The translations under genes were made by a program, and so were the position numbers. Positions 1 to 7,667 of a stretch of 35,776 nucleotides of DNA are shown in pieces. Numbering within the stretch: position 1 is the first letter of the stretch; the number at the start of each line of letters is the position of its first letter. The stretch is from Pluralibacter sp. (lineage in GTDB: Bacteria > Pseudomonadota > Gammaproteobacteria > Enterobacterales > Enterobacteriaceae), in NCBI RefSeq assembly GCF_019237635.1, contig NZ_JAFAGS010000078.1:1-35776 (forward strand). Direction: 5' to 3'. The notes below the pieces were generated by a model. It saw only the letters and a program-made list of their open reading frames with translations, was not told the DNA's origin and ran no database searches.

Positions 1-2
1 GT

Positions 3-74
3 AGCCCCGTATGGCCAATAGGTGTTTTCTTCATATTCATTATGGTTATTTTTGGTCGCTACGTGAAATGGTAA
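3..74 (+). CDS. C-terminal end of a small membrane protein (partial, 5' end outside window)
   Basis: An open frame enters from the left edge and ends with TAA at 72-74. The visible 23 residues are almost all hydrophobic (motif VFFIFIMVIFGRYVKW), as in a last transmembrane helix followed by a short basic tail. An hcp start codon lies 41 bases downstream. This mirrors the minus-strand cassette at 456-727, where a small membrane protein directly precedes an hcp start. By that analogy it could be the end of a T6SS immunity protein, but this is inference and the family is not recognisable from the fragment. Confidence 0.45.
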   Translation, partial: SPVWPIGVFFIFIMVIFGRYVKW

Positions 75-115
75 ATACCCGCAGATTAACTCTGTAAATT
101 ATATAAGGAAATTAT

Positions 116-226
116 ATGTCTACTCCAGCGCACCTATGGCTTGAGGATGAAAACAGCTCTCCGATTGTTGGAAGTTGTTTAATACCGTTGCGTTTAGGTT
201 CCATTGAATTAGACTGTGTCCCTTAA
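116..226 (+). pseudogene. hcp: Truncated hcp (T6SS tube protein), 36-residue N-terminal remnant
   Basis: The frame starts at ATG 116 behind an AAGGAA ribosome-binding site at 105-110 and stops at 224-226. The product begins MSTPAHLWLEDEN and continues through SPIVGS and RLGSIEL, which is the N-terminal beta-barrel strand pattern of Hcp, the hexameric tube protein of type VI secretion. Hcp is normally about 160 residues; here similarity ends near codon 33 and the next codons run into the end of an IS5-type element. I infer an IS insertion that truncated the gene. The family assignment rests on the recognisable N-terminus only. Confidence 0.7.
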
Positions 227-375
227 TTGCATAACCGTTGATAAAAGAGCCGGATGCAGCCCAGTTTCACCATTGCCAGATAATTCCTCGCCGTTTTGTC
301 GTAGCGTGTGGCAATGCAGCGGTATTATTTCAGATGACAGAAGCACCGCTCAACAACATTGCGATTGCGGTAGGC
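223..375 (-). mobile_element. IS5-family transposase C-terminal remnant
   Basis: Read on the minus strand, this frame gives YRNRNVVERCFCHLK, a stop, then IATRYDKTARNYLAMVKLGC, ending at a TAA at 225-223. That is the typical C-terminus of IS5-family (IS427-type) transposases, with the conserved NxVER...K and ATRYxK.ARNYL blocks. An in-frame TAA at 327-325 replaces the residue usually Gln or a similar codon, so even this remnant is broken. The upstream two thirds of the transposase and one terminal repeat are missing. The remnant is fused at its 5' side to an hcp start. Confidence 0.7.
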
Positions 376-456
376 GTCACGATCCTGAACGTCTACAGAC
401 CCTTTAATATCTGCACCGCCATCATCTTTTAGCCACATGTACGGAGGGATTGGCAT
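325..456 (-). pseudogene. hcp: hcp N-terminus fused in frame to transposase tail
   Basis: Minus-strand ATG at 456 has a good AAGGAG site 8 bases upstream. The product starts MPIPPYMWLKDDGGADIKGS, the classic Hcp N-terminus, continues to about DVQDRD (codon 27), then becomes the IS5-type transposase sequence YRNRNVVERCF before TAA at 327-325. The result is a 43-residue chimera. The start lies 1 base beyond the stop of the membrane-protein gene at 458-727 (TGAAATG), so translation would be coupled. It is a deletion scar, and I do not expect a working tube protein. Confidence 0.7.
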
Positions 457-457
457 T

Positions 458-727
458 TCATTTGCTCCTTATTTTTCGTATTAACTTCATAGTTATGAGG
501 TAAATTACTGTTGTTATTGAAAAAACAACGATTACAGATATGTAAAAATAAAGGTCATAAAAGTTGTCGGCTCCAACCTCACCAGGGCCATAAAGCATAT
601 GACCAATCCGGCTGGCTAGTTCATGGTTCATCCATGTTTCAGGATTTCCGAGTGTGCGACCAACAACCAAAGACAAAAGAATGTAAAACGCTACTTTGGC
701 AATTTTACGGGCAAGTGTTCGAGTCAT
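458..727 (-). CDS. Small two-helix membrane protein, probable immunity protein for the DUF2778 effector
   Basis: This 89-residue protein has one hydrophobic helix near residues 10-27 and a second near 61-82, with a polar loop of about 33 residues between them and a basic tail (RKIRSK). Its start overlaps the last 23 bases of the Tlde1-like effector gene, and it ends 1 base before the hcp start, so the three form one translationally coupled unit. Position directly after a peptidoglycan-targeting effector, small size and membrane location fit a cognate immunity protein acting in the inner membrane or periplasm. I do not recognise the sequence family, so this role is inferred from context. Confidence 0.6.
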   Translation of the reverse strand: MTRTLARKIAKVAFYILLSLVVGRTLGNPETWMNHELASRIGHMLYGPGEVGADNFYDLYFYISVIVVFSITTVIYLITMKLIRKIRSK

Positions 728-1223
728 TGGCTACCACCTCAACCCAACCACGAGCCATAAGAGAACGCATACAAGGAACCTGAATAGGCACGGTGTTCAT
801 TAATGCATTTCGTATTTTTGCGTAATCTGAGTTATGAGCAATCGTTATGCAACCTTCTGAGACAGTGCCAGGGTGAAGCCGGAATAATCCTCGGTGAACA
901 TTGTTTATCCAAGTACCGTCATCAATGCCCCAATCATCTTTATACAAGGCAAACCACTCATCACGCCCAAACTCGGTGCCATAGTAAACCTTATTAAACA
1001 AGTCTTGCGCTTTAGCCTTCGCCCACGATCCCAAACCACCGGATCCACGTTCAACTATCCAGTATTTGCCAGGAGGCAACGGGCCATCGTTGGGCACTGC
1101 TCCACAGCCTCCTTTATTGCGGTATATACCTTTTCCAGAGTGAGCCATGAACACACCCACGCCGTACAGGTTGAAAGGTGCATAATCTGCCCCGTTCAAT
1201 ATCAACTTTCCTTGTAGAGCCAT
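705..1223 (-). CDS. DUF2778 / Tlde1-like L,D-transpeptidase-fold T6SS effector
   Basis: This 172-residue protein starts MALQGKLILNG. It has the block GPLPPGKYWIVERG (residues 48-60) and the active-site-like block FRLHPGTVSEGCITI (114-128), with His117 and Cys125 as candidate catalytic residues. This matches the DUF2778 family, which includes Salmonella Tlde1, a T6SS effector that acts on peptidoglycan tetrapeptides in the periplasm through an L,D-transpeptidase-like Cys. There is no signal peptide, as expected for cargo delivered by the T6SS. The start is supported by an AAAGGG site. The downstream overlapping membrane protein is its probable immunity partner, followed by an hcp start. No other T6SS gene is in the window. 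Confidence 0.75.
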   Translation of the reverse strand: MALQGKLILNGADYAPFNLYGVGVFMAHSGKGIYRNKGGCGAVPNDGPLPPGKYWIVERGSGGLGSWAKAKAQDLFNKVYYGTEFGRDEWFALYKDDWGIDDGTWINNVHRGLFRLHPGTVSEGCITIAHNSDYAKIRNALMNTVPIQVPCMRSLMARGWVEVVANDSNTCP

Positions 1224-1343
1224 AGAAACCCTTTAGTTTACATAGGTATTGGCTGCTAATCGTACACCTCTGTAATTAGAATGAGGAAAGATTTATTGAG
1301 GTAAATTTCTGATTTTGTGTAACAAAAAGGCTGCTTGTGCGGC

Positions 1344-1592
1344 TCAGTCATGGGGGATCTGGTGCATCCAAGCGGGGTTGCCAGTAGAACTGGACAGAAT
1401 AGCCTGAATGTCCAGGCTGGCGACAACATAACTCCAGGCGGTTGCGATCTGCCCGGTGCACTCCCCGGACACGTGGCCCTGAGCGCGGGTAATGTTGTTC
1501 AAAAACACTGGTGCTGCCCCGACATAAAAATTGTCGCTTTGTGCATTTATACGGGTTCCTACGCCCGGTTACAGGTGACCTGCAACGGGCAT
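1344..1592 (-). pseudogene. Degraded unknown gene, 83 codons with an internal stop
   Basis: Minus strand, ATG at 1592 gives MPVAGHL, then TAA at 1571-1569, then an open frame of 74 codons to TGA at 1346-1344. The second part (PGVGTRINAQSDNFYVGAAP ... SSSTGNPAWMHQIPHD) has a natural amino-acid balance, which suggests it once was coding. I do not recognise the family. It lies where treB would normally follow treR. There is no clear ribosome-binding site. An alternative is that the frame is open only by chance. Confidence 0.35.
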
Positions 1593-1661
1593 AATTTATG
1601 ATGAGTGAGAGTGGGGTAAAAGGAGCTTCGTCACTTTTCACAGGTCGCTGCTTATTTTTTC

Positions 1662-1708
1662 GAGGCAGGTTCCAGAATTGGAAAACGAGGGTTCTGGAAC
1701 CCCGCCTC
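1662..1708. repeat. Long inverted repeat at the 3' end of treR
   Basis: GAGGC at 1662-1666 pairs with GCCTC at 1704-1708, and GGTTCCAGAA at 1668-1677 pairs perfectly with TTCTGGAACC at 1692-1701, leaving a 14-base loop. The outer stem overlaps the treR stop codon. Neither strand has a T-run after the stem, so it is not a classical intrinsic terminator. It could still slow transcription or protect the treR mRNA 3' end, or it could be a rearrangement boundary. Confidence 0.6.
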
Positions 1709-2654
1709 AGGCGAGGGTCGCGGGGATCACTATCTGTTGTAGCTCGGATCGACCATTGATCTGGGCGATCAGTTGCAGGGCGGCCTGGTGTCCTGCCTCG
1801 CCGTAGCCGGGGTCGACGGTGATGATTTCCGGGTGCAGAAACGTCATCAGCGGGGTGCTGCCGACGCTCGCCAGTTGTACGGCATCGAGCCGCTGCTCCT
1901 GCAAATATTTGCTGGCGCCGAGGGCGAGGGTGTCGGTGGCGCACACCAGCGCGGTCGTCTCCGGGCCGGTCACAGTGGCCACGGCGTCATAGCCCTGCTT
2001 CATCGCCAGGCCTGGTAGCGCGGCGACGGGGGTCAGCGAGTGTTTTTTGCAAAACGCCAGGTAGGCTTCGTGTCGGCGCTTGCCGGTGGTGATGTCGCTG
2101 TGCGGTACGCCGAGGAAGCTGATATGCCGGTGCCCCTGGTCGTAAAGGCGCTGCATCAGCATATGGATGGCCCCTTCATCGTCATAACAGACCGAGGCGA
2201 AACCGGCGGCGTCGCGCGCCAACATGACCAGCGTGGACTGCCACGACGCCAGCAGCGTTTCGGTGATGCCGGTAAAACCGAACAGCACCACACCGTCCAC
2301 GTTGCGACGGCGCAGCATACCGAGATGCTCTGCCACTTTCTCCGGCGAGAACTGGCTTTCCATCATGATCGGGTCATAGCCCTGCTCGTAGAACACCGGC
2401 AGCATGGTCTGCACCGCGAGATTCTCCGACAGCGAATCCAGACGGGTGACGATAATCGCCACCACCTTATCGCTCTGGCCGCGCATGGCGCGGGCGGAGC
2501 GGGACGGGGCGAAGCCGTGCTGGTTCATCACCGCTTCCACGCGCTCGCGGGTGTGGGCGCTGACGCCGCTTTCGTTATTCAGCACGCGGGAGACGGTGGA
2601 TTTTCCCACGCCGCTTAAACGCGCAATGTCTTTAATGGTCAGCCGGTTTTGCAT
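1707..2654 (-). CDS. treR: Trehalose operon repressor TreR
   Basis: This 315-residue LacI/GalR-family repressor starts MQNRLTIKDIARLSGVGKST. The N-terminal helix-turn-helix (residues about 6-25) and hinge are followed by a periplasmic-binding-protein-like effector domain. It matches E. coli TreR in length and closely in sequence. TreR represses treBC and is induced by trehalose 6-phosphate. I chose ATG 2654 because the protein then aligns with the family start; the frame is open 39 codons further upstream, which would run into the divergent mgtA promoter. Its usual target genes treB and treC are not adjacent here, so the regulon must be elsewhere or lost. Confidence 0.93.
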   Translation of the reverse strand: MQNRLTIKDIARLSGVGKSTVSRVLNNESGVSAHTRERVEAVMNQHGFAPSRSARAMRGQSDKVVAIIVTRLDSLSENLAVQTMLPVFYEQGYDPIMMESQFSPEKVAEHLGMLRRRNVDGVVLFGFTGITETLLASWQSTLVMLARDAAGFASVCYDDEGAIHMLMQRLYDQGHRHISFLGVPHSDITTGKRRHEAYLAFCKKHSLTPVAALPGLAMKQGYDAVATVTGPETTALVCATDTLALGASKYLQEQRLDAVQLASVGSTPLMTFLHPEIITVDPGYGEAGHQAALQLIAQINGRSELQQIVIPATLA

Positions 2655-2740
2655 CCTGGTCTCTGTCATCTGCATAAAATAATTGTCGAGCCTAATGCTA
2701 CTCAACGAAAACGCAATGGGCAAAATCTTGTATACGTGCC

Positions 2741-2774
2741 GTTTAGTTGCGTGGGCGCATAATACCGCCATAAT
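2741..2774 (+). promoter_or_regulatory. mgtA promoter with PhoP-box-like element
   Basis: GTTTAGTTGC at 2741-2750 resembles the first (T)GTTTA repeat of a PhoP box, though the second repeat is degenerate (GTGGG). CATAAT at 2769-2774 lies at the right distance to be the -10 element of a PhoP-activated promoter without a good -35. A start near 2781 would give a leader of about 263 bases before mgtA, close to the length known for Salmonella. Confidence 0.5.
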
Positions 2775-2780
2775 CGCTTA

Positions 2781-3043
2781 AGTACCGTGCAGTTATCTAC
2801 GTATACTGCCCGACGTTTATTTATCTTACCGGAGGCTTTATGGATCCCGATCCCACTCCCCATCATCGATGGAGCATAACTTTTTCCCGGTAAGCCAGCC
2901 TTTATCACTGCCTTGCCGGTTTTGCGTGAGGCAGTGACGTCGTCGATGTCCCTGCACAAATTACAATAATGACCTGACAGGTAGCGCGTAAGCCGTCTGT
3001 CGGGAAGTCTGTGCTCGTTTTTGCGAGCACGGAGGGATGTCCT
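2781..3043 (+). promoter_or_regulatory. mgtA 5' leader (Mg2+- and proline-responsive regulatory RNA)
   Basis: About 263 untranslated bases separate the putative start from mgtA. They contain the proline-rich mgtL peptide gene and, just before the mgtA ribosome-binding site, a hairpin GTGCTCG (3011-3017) / CGAGCAC (3024-3030) with a TTTTTG loop. In Salmonella and E. coli this leader controls transcription elongation into mgtA in response to Mg2+, and through mgtL translation to proline availability. The arrangement here supports the same mechanism. The exact alternative stems cannot be assigned by eye. Confidence 0.7.
2840..2893 (+). CDS. mgtL: MgtL leader peptide
   Basis: A 17-residue frame (MDPDPTPHHRWSITFSR) starts at ATG 2840, 4 bases after a strong GGAGG site, and stops at TAA 2891-2893. 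The start matches the E. coli MgtL pattern MEPDPTP: alternating acidic and proline residues that destabilise or slow the ribosome and couple mgtA expression to proline and Mg2+. The proline codons 3, 5 and 7 are kept. The rest differs from the E. coli peptide. Confidence 0.88.
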   Translation: MDPDPTPHHRWSITFSR

Positions 3044-5752
3044 ATGCTGAAAAATATGACCCGGCAGCTGCTTGCCCAGCTGAGCCGCCATTTGCCACGC
3101 CGCCTCGTCCAGCGCGACCCTATGCCGGACAGAAAAGTGCTTGCCAGCACACCTGTCCCGGACACGCTCAGCAAGCAGTGTCTCGACGTCGCGGCGATGG
3201 ATGAAAACGAAATCTGGCGCGCCTTCAACAGCCATCCTGAAGGGCTGAACGCGGCAGATGTCGAGGAAAACCGCGCCCGTCACGGCGAAAACATCATTCC
3301 GGCGCAGAAGCCGTCGCCGTGGTGGGTCCACCTCTGGAGCTGCTATCGCAACCCGTTCAACCTGCTGCTGACGGTGCTGGGGATCATTTCCTACTCCACG
3401 GAAGACCTGTTCGCCGCGGGGGTGATTGCGCTGATGGTGGCAATCTCCACGCTGCTGAACTTCGTTCAGGAAGCGCGCTCCACGAAGGCGGCGGATGCCC
3501 TGAAGGCGATGGTCAGCAACACCGCGACGGTGCTGCGCGTCATCAATGAGCAGGGGGAAAGCCGCTGGCTGGAGATCCCTATCGATCAACTGGTGCAGGG
3601 CGATATCGTCAAACTCTCCGCAGGCGATATGATCCCGGCGGATCTGCGCGTCTTCCAGGCCCGCGATCTGTTCGTTGCGCAGGCGTCGTTGACCGGCGAA
3701 TCTCTGCCGGTGGAGAAAGTGGCCCGCAGCCGCGACCCGCAGCAGAACAACCCGCTGGAAAGCGATACCCTGTGCTTTATGGGCACCACCGTGGTGAGCG
3801 GCTCGGCGCAGGCGATTGTCTTCGCCATTGGCGGCAACACCTGGTTTGGTCAACTGGCCGGGCGCGTCAGCGAGCAGGACAGCGAGCCGAACGCCTTCCA
3901 GAAAGGCATCAGCCGCGTCAGCATGCTGCTGATCCGCTTTATGCTGGTGATGGCGCCGGTGGTGCTTATCATCAACGGCTATACCAAGGGCGACTGGTGG
4001 GAGGCGGCGCTGTTCGCGCTCTCTGTCGCTGTGGGGCTGACCCCGGAAATGCTACCGATGATCGTCACCTCCACGCTGGCGCGCGGGGCGGTGAAGCTGT
4101 CAAAACAAAAGGTTATCGTCAAACACCTCGACGCTATTCAGAACTTTGGCGCCATGGATATCCTCTGCACCGACAAAACCGGCACCCTGACCCAGGACAA
4201 GATCGTGCTGGAAAACCACACCGATGTGTCCGGTCGCACCAGCGAGCGCGTGCTGCACAGCGCCTGGCTGAACAGCCACTATCAGACCGGGCTGAAAAAC
4301 CTGCTGGATACCGCAGTGCTGGAAGGCGTCGATGAAGAGTCCGCCCGGGCGCTGTCCGGGCGCTGGCTGAAAATCGATGAGATCCCCTTTGATTTCGAAC
4401 GTCGCCGGATGTCGGTGGTGGTGGCCGAGCAGGGCGATGTGCATCAGTTGATCTGCAAGGGCGCGCTGCAGGAGATCCTCAACGTGTCGACGCAGGTGCG
4501 CTTCAATGGCGATATCGTGCCGCTGGACGACACCATGCTGCGCCGCATCAAGCGCGTCACCGATAACCTGAACCGTCAGGGGCTGCGCGTGGTGGCGGTT
4601 GCCACCAAATACCTGCCGGGGCGCGAAGGGGACTACCAGCGCGCCGATGAGTCGGATCTTATCCTCGAAGGGTATATCGCGTTCCTCGATCCGCCGAAAG
4701 AGACGACCGCGCCAGCGCTGAAAGCACTGAAGGCCAGCGGCATCACCGTGAAAATCCTGACCGGCGACAGCGAGCTGGTGGCGGCGAAAGTGTGCCACGA
4801 GGTGGGGCTCGACGCCGGCGATGTGGTGGTGGGCAGCAGTATCGACGAGCTGAGCGATGACGCACTGGCGACGCTGGCGAAAAGCACCACCCTGTTTGCA
4901 CGCCTGACGCCGATGCATAAAGAGCGCATCGTCACCCTGCTCAAACGCGAAGGCCACGTGGTCGGCTTTATGGGCGATGGCATTAACGACGCCCCGGCGC
5001 TGCGTGCCGCCGACATCGGCATCTCTGTGGACGGTGCGGTCGATATCGCCCGCGAAGCCGCCGATATCATTCTGCTGGAAAAGAGCCTGATGGTGCTGGA
5101 GCAGGGGGTTATCGAAGGCCGCCGTACCTTCGCCAACATGCTGAAGTACATCAAAATGACCGCCAGTTCGAACTTCGGTAACGTTTTCAGCGTGCTGGTG
5201 GCGAGCGCCTTTCTGCCGTTCCTGCCGATGCTGCCGTTGCACCTGTTGATTCAGAACCTGCTGTACGATGTATCCCAGGTGGCGATCCCGTTCGATAACG
5301 TCGATGACGAACAGATCCAAAAACCGCAGCGCTGGAACCCGGCGGATCTCGGGCGCTTTATGGTGTTCTTCGGCCCGATCAGCTCGATTTTCGACATTCT
5401 GACCTTCTGCCTGATGTGGTGGGTGTTCCATGCCAACTCACCGGACGTGCAGACGCTGTTCCAGTCCGGCTGGTTTATTGAAGGGCTGCTGTCGCAGACG
5501 CTGATCGTGCATATGATCCGTACGCGCCGGATCCCGTTCCTGCAAAGCCGGGCTGCCTGGCCGCTGTTCGCCATGACGCTGGTGGTGATGGTGGTGGGTC
5601 TGCTGCTGCCATTTTCCCCGCTGGCGAGCTATCTGTCGCTGCAGGCACTGCCGCTGAGCTACTTCCCGTGGCTGGTGCTGATTCTGGCGGGTTATATGAT
5701 CCTGACCCAGACGGTGAAAGGCTTCTACAGCCGCCGCTACGGCTGGCAATAG
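3044..5752 (+). CDS. mgtA: Magnesium-transporting P-type ATPase MgtA
   Basis: This 902-residue P3B-type ATPase imports Mg2+ across the inner membrane under Mg2+ starvation. Visible motifs are TGES at 217-220 (actuator), DKTGTLT with phosphorylated Asp377, and GDGINDAP at 644-651 (ATP-binding hinge). Membrane helices flank the catalytic domain and a cluster of hydrophobic segments fills the C-terminus. The start ATG 3044 follows GGAGGG at 3031-3036 and aligns with the family; an in-frame ATG 11 codons upstream lies inside the leader hairpin and is unlikely. Expression is probably controlled by PhoP and by the leader with mgtL. Confidence 0.97.
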   Translation: MLKNMTRQLLAQLSRHLPRRLVQRDPMPDRKVLASTPVPDTLSKQCLDVAAMDENEIWRAFNSHPEGLNAADVEENRARHGENIIPAQKPSPWWVHLWSCYRNPFNLLLTVLGIISYSTEDLFAAGVIALMVAISTLLNFVQEARSTKAADALKAMVSNTATVLRVINEQGESRWLEIPIDQLVQGDIVKLSAGDMIPADLRVFQARDLFVAQASLTGESLPVEKVARSRDPQQNNPLESDTLCFMGTTVVSGSAQAIVFAIGGNTWFGQLAGRVSEQDSEPNAFQKGISRVSMLLIRFMLVMAPVVLIINGYTKGDWWEAALFALSVAVGLTPEMLPMIVTSTLARGAVKLSKQKVIVKHLDAIQNFGAMDILCTDKTGTLTQDKIVLENHTDVSGRTSERVLHSAWLNSHYQTGLKNLLDTAVLEGVDEESARALSGRWLKIDEIPFDFERRRMSVVVAEQGDVHQLICKGALQEILNVSTQVRFNGDIVPLDDTMLRRIKRVTDNLNRQGLRVVAVATKYLPGREGDYQRADESDLILEGYIAFLDPPKETTAPALKALKASGITVKILTGDSELVAAKVCHEVGLDAGDVVVGSSIDELSDDALATLAKSTTLFARLTPMHKERIVTLLKREGHVVGFMGDGINDAPALRAADIGISVDGAVDIAREAADIILLEKSLMVLEQGVIEGRRTFANMLKYIKMTASSNFGNVFSVLVASAFLPFLPMLPLHLLIQNLLYDVSQVAIPFDNVDDEQIQKPQRWNPADLGRFMVFFGPISSIFDILTFCLMWWVFHANSPDVQTLFQSGWFIEGLLSQTLIVHMIRTRRIPFLQSRAAWPLFAMTLVVMVVGLLLPFSPLASYLSLQALPLSYFPWLVLILAGYMILTQTVKGFYSRRYGWQ

Positions 5753-5761
5753 ATTTTTATC

Positions 5762-5786
5762 GCCCTCTCCCTTTTCGGGAGAGGGC
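5762..5786. repeat. Inverted repeat between convergent mgtA and ridA
   Basis: GCCCTCTCCC (5762-5771) pairs perfectly with GGGAGAGGGC (5777-5786) around a TTTTC loop. It sits between the convergent stops of mgtA and ridA, where a bidirectional terminator is expected. No T-run follows on either strand, so it is a strong stem of the intergenic-repeat kind and not a canonical intrinsic terminator. Confidence 0.6.
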
Positions 5787-5793
5787 CGTGAAA

Positions 5794-6180
5794 TCAGCGA
5801 CGAACCGCGATCGCTTCAATCTCAATCTTCACATCTTTCGGCAGGCGCGCCACTTCAACGCAGGAACGCGCCGGGAAGGTGGCCTTGTGTTCGGTGAAGA
5901 ACGCTTCGTAGGTGGCGTTAACGGTCGCGAAGTCGTTCAGATCTTTAACGAAAACGGTGGTTTTCACGATATCGCCCACTTTCAGACCCGCGGATTCCAC
6001 GATCGCTTTTACGTTTTCCAGCGACTGGCGCGCCTGAGCGGCAACGTCTTCCGGCACGACGCCGGTCTGTGGGTTTACCGGGATCTGACCGGAAGTGATG
6101 ACCATACTGCCGAGATCAACGCCCTGAACGTATGGGCCGATAGCTGCTGGTGCATTTTCCGTCGCGAGTACTTTTGACAT
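5794..6180 (-). CDS. ridA: 2-iminobutanoate/2-iminopropanoate deaminase RidA
   Basis: This 128-residue protein of the YjgF/YER057c/UK114 family starts MSKVLATENAPAAIGPYVQG. RidA is a cytosolic trimer that hydrolyses reactive enamine/imine intermediates made by PLP enzymes such as threonine dehydratase, protecting other PLP enzymes. The family signature near the C-terminus (PARSCVEVARLPKDVKIEIE) contains the conserved substrate-binding Arg of PARS. The start has an AGGAG site 6 bases upstream. It lies downstream of pyrBI on the same strand, as in E. coli, but appears to have its own promoter. Confidence 0.95.
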   Translation of the reverse strand: MSKVLATENAPAAIGPYVQGVDLGSMVITSGQIPVNPQTGVVPEDVAAQARQSLENVKAIVESAGLKVGDIVKTTVFVKDLNDFATVNATYEAFFTEHKATFPARSCVEVARLPKDVKIEIEAIAVRR

Positions 6181-6211
6181 GTTTTCTCCTGAAGTTCAGC
6201 AAATAAGAATG

Positions 6212-6238
6212 TTCCCGGCCATTATAGGGAGCCGGGAA
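6212..6238 (-). terminator. Terminator-like hairpin after pyrI
   Basis: GCCGGGAA (6231-6238) pairs with TTCCCGGC (6212-6219) with an 11-base loop, 18 bases past the pyrI stop. On the minus strand it is followed by CATTCTTATTTG, moderately T-rich. It probably ends the pyrBI transcript. The loop also carries the ridA -10. Confidence 0.5.
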
Positions 6239-6249
6239 TTCATTACCAA
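6221..6249 (-). promoter_or_regulatory. Likely ridA promoter
   Basis: On the minus strand TTGGTA (6249-6244) and a perfect TATAAT (6226-6221) are 17 bases apart, about 40 bases before the ridA start. The -10 lies within the loop of the inverted repeat at 6212-6238. Confidence 0.5.
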
Positions 6250-6255
6250 CCTCAA

Positions 6256-6717
6256 TTAGTTGGCCAGCACCACATAATGAGAAAACTCTTTCTCGCAGTA
6301 TTTGCATTTGAGCGCGATGTCATTCTCGCGTTTTTTCACTGCAAAACTGGAGGATACCGGTTCAGCATGACTGATGCAGTTGCTGTTCGGGCACACCAGC
6401 ACGCTGTTGATGCGCTCAGGCAGGTTCGGACGCGATTTACCCACCACTTCGTAGTCGTCGATGCGGTTGACTGTCGCCTGCGGCGCGTACATCGCCAGCT
6501 GGTTGACCTGCTCGTCGGTCAGGAAGGTGTTCTCGATTTTAATCAGGTCCTTACGGCCCATCTCGCCGGACGGCAGGTTGAGGCCGATGGTGATGCGCTG
6601 GTCGGTTTCGGTCAGTTTGAACAGCGTCAGCAGCTTAAAGCCGACCTGCGCCGGAATGTGGTCGATGACGGTGCCGCGTTTGATGGCTTCTACCTGAAGT
6701 TTGTTATCGTGTGTCAT
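6256..6717 (-). CDS. pyrI: Aspartate carbamoyltransferase regulatory chain PyrI
   Basis: This 153-residue protein is the same length as E. coli PyrI. The N-terminal allosteric domain binds CTP/ATP. The C-terminal zinc domain has the four zinc-binding cysteines Cys109, Cys114, Cys138 and Cys141 (CPNSNC ... CKYC), which contact PyrB in the dodecameric enzyme. It lies 12 bases after pyrB and is co-transcribed with it. It confers feedback inhibition by pyrimidine nucleotides on the first committed step of UMP synthesis. Confidence 0.97.
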   Translation of the reverse strand: MTHDNKLQVEAIKRGTVIDHIPAQVGFKLLTLFKLTETDQRITIGLNLPSGEMGRKDLIKIENTFLTDEQVNQLAMYAPQATVNRIDDYEVVGKSRPNLPERINSVLVCPNSNCISHAEPVSSSFAVKKRENDIALKCKYCEKEFSHYVVLAN

Positions 6718-6729
6718 TGTCTTTTCCCC

Positions 6730-7665
6730 TTACAGTGCCAGGTCGCTGTTCAAAACCAGTGCCAGTAACGCCTGGCGGGCGAAGATGCCGTTACCGGCCT
6801 GCTGGAAGTACCAGGCGTGCGGCGTTTTATCGACATCGGTCGTGATCTCATCAATGCGCGGCAGCGGGTGCAGCACCTTCATGTTGGCGCGGGCGCCTTC
6901 CAGATCAACCGCGCGCAGGACGAACTGGGCTTTGACGTTGGCGTATTCCGACGGGTCGAGGCGCTCTTTCTGTACGCGGGTCATGTACAGAATGTCCACC
7001 TCTTCCATCACTTCCTCAATGGCGCCGTGCAGGCTCCACGCAATCCCTTTTTCATCCAGCATGTCGAGGATGTACTGCGGCATCGCCAGCGCGTCCGGGG
7101 CGATAAAGTAGAAGCGGTTGCCGTTGAACTTGGCCAGCGCCTGGGTCAGGGAGTGAACGGTGCGGCCATACTTCAGGTCGCCGACCATCGCCACGTTCAG
7201 GTTTTCCAGACGCCCCTGGGTTTCCTGGATGGTGAACAGATCCAGCAGCGTCTGCGTGGGGTGCTGGTTCGCGCCGTCCCCGGCGTTCAGAACCGGAATG
7301 CTGCCGGAGAACTCAGTCGCCAGACGAGCGGCCCCTTCCTGCGGGTGGCGCATCACGATGGCATCGACATAGGTGCTGATGACCGAAATGGTGTCCGCCA
7401 GCGTTTCGCCTTTTTTGCCCAGCGAGGTGTTGGCGCTGTCGGAGAAGCCCACCACGCTCGCGCCAAGGCGGTGCATGGAGGTTTCAAACGACAGACGGGT
7501 GCGGGTAGAGGCTTCAAAGAAGCAGCTGGCAATGACCTTATGCTTGAGCAGCTCCGGCTGCGGGTGGGCTTTCAGCTTAGCGGCTGTCGCCAGCACCAGT
7601 TCAAGGTCTTCGCGGCTGAGATCGTTTATGGAAATGATATGTTTTTGATAAAGCGGATTAGCCAT
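6730..7665 (-). CDS. pyrB: Aspartate carbamoyltransferase catalytic chain PyrB
   Basis: This 311-residue protein starts [18 protein letters not shown], same length as E. coli PyrB. The carbamoyl-phosphate loop [15 protein letters not shown] (Ser52-Thr55 region), the GKKGET loop with Lys84 and the HPLPR motif near residue 268 are intact. The enzyme condenses carbamoyl phosphate with aspartate. I place the start at 7665 behind AGGAG (7 bases) and not at an in-frame ATG 8 codons upstream, because the family begins here and the longer form would overlap the pyrL end and attenuator. It competes for carbamoyl phosphate with the two ornithine carbamoyltransferases in this window. Confidence 0.97.
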   Translation of the reverse strand: MANPLYQKHIISINDLSREDLELVLATAAKLKAHPQPELLKHKVIASCFFEASTRTRLSFETSMHRLGASVVGFSDSANTSLGKKGETLADTISVISTYVDAIVMRHPQEGAARLATEFSGSIPVLNAGDGANQHPTQTLLDLFTIQETQGRLENLNVAMVGDLKYGRTVHSLTQALAKFNGNRFYFIAPDALAMPQYILDMLDEKGIAWSLHGAIEEVMEEVDILYMTRVQKERLDPSEYANVKAQFVLRAVDLEGARANMKVLHPLPRIDEITTDVDKTPHAWYFQQAGNGIFARQALLALVLNSDLAL

Positions 7666-7667
7666 GT

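Noticed and set aside
2702-3853. Long minus-strand open frame across the mgtA leader and 5' end
   Set aside because: It covers the PhoP-type promoter, mgtL and the start of mgtA in antisense and has a low-complexity Arg/His-rich product.
4100-5431. Long open frame antisense to mgtA
   Set aside because: It is His/Gln/Arg-rich, typical of a shadow of a biased gene. MgtA motifs are intact on the other strand.
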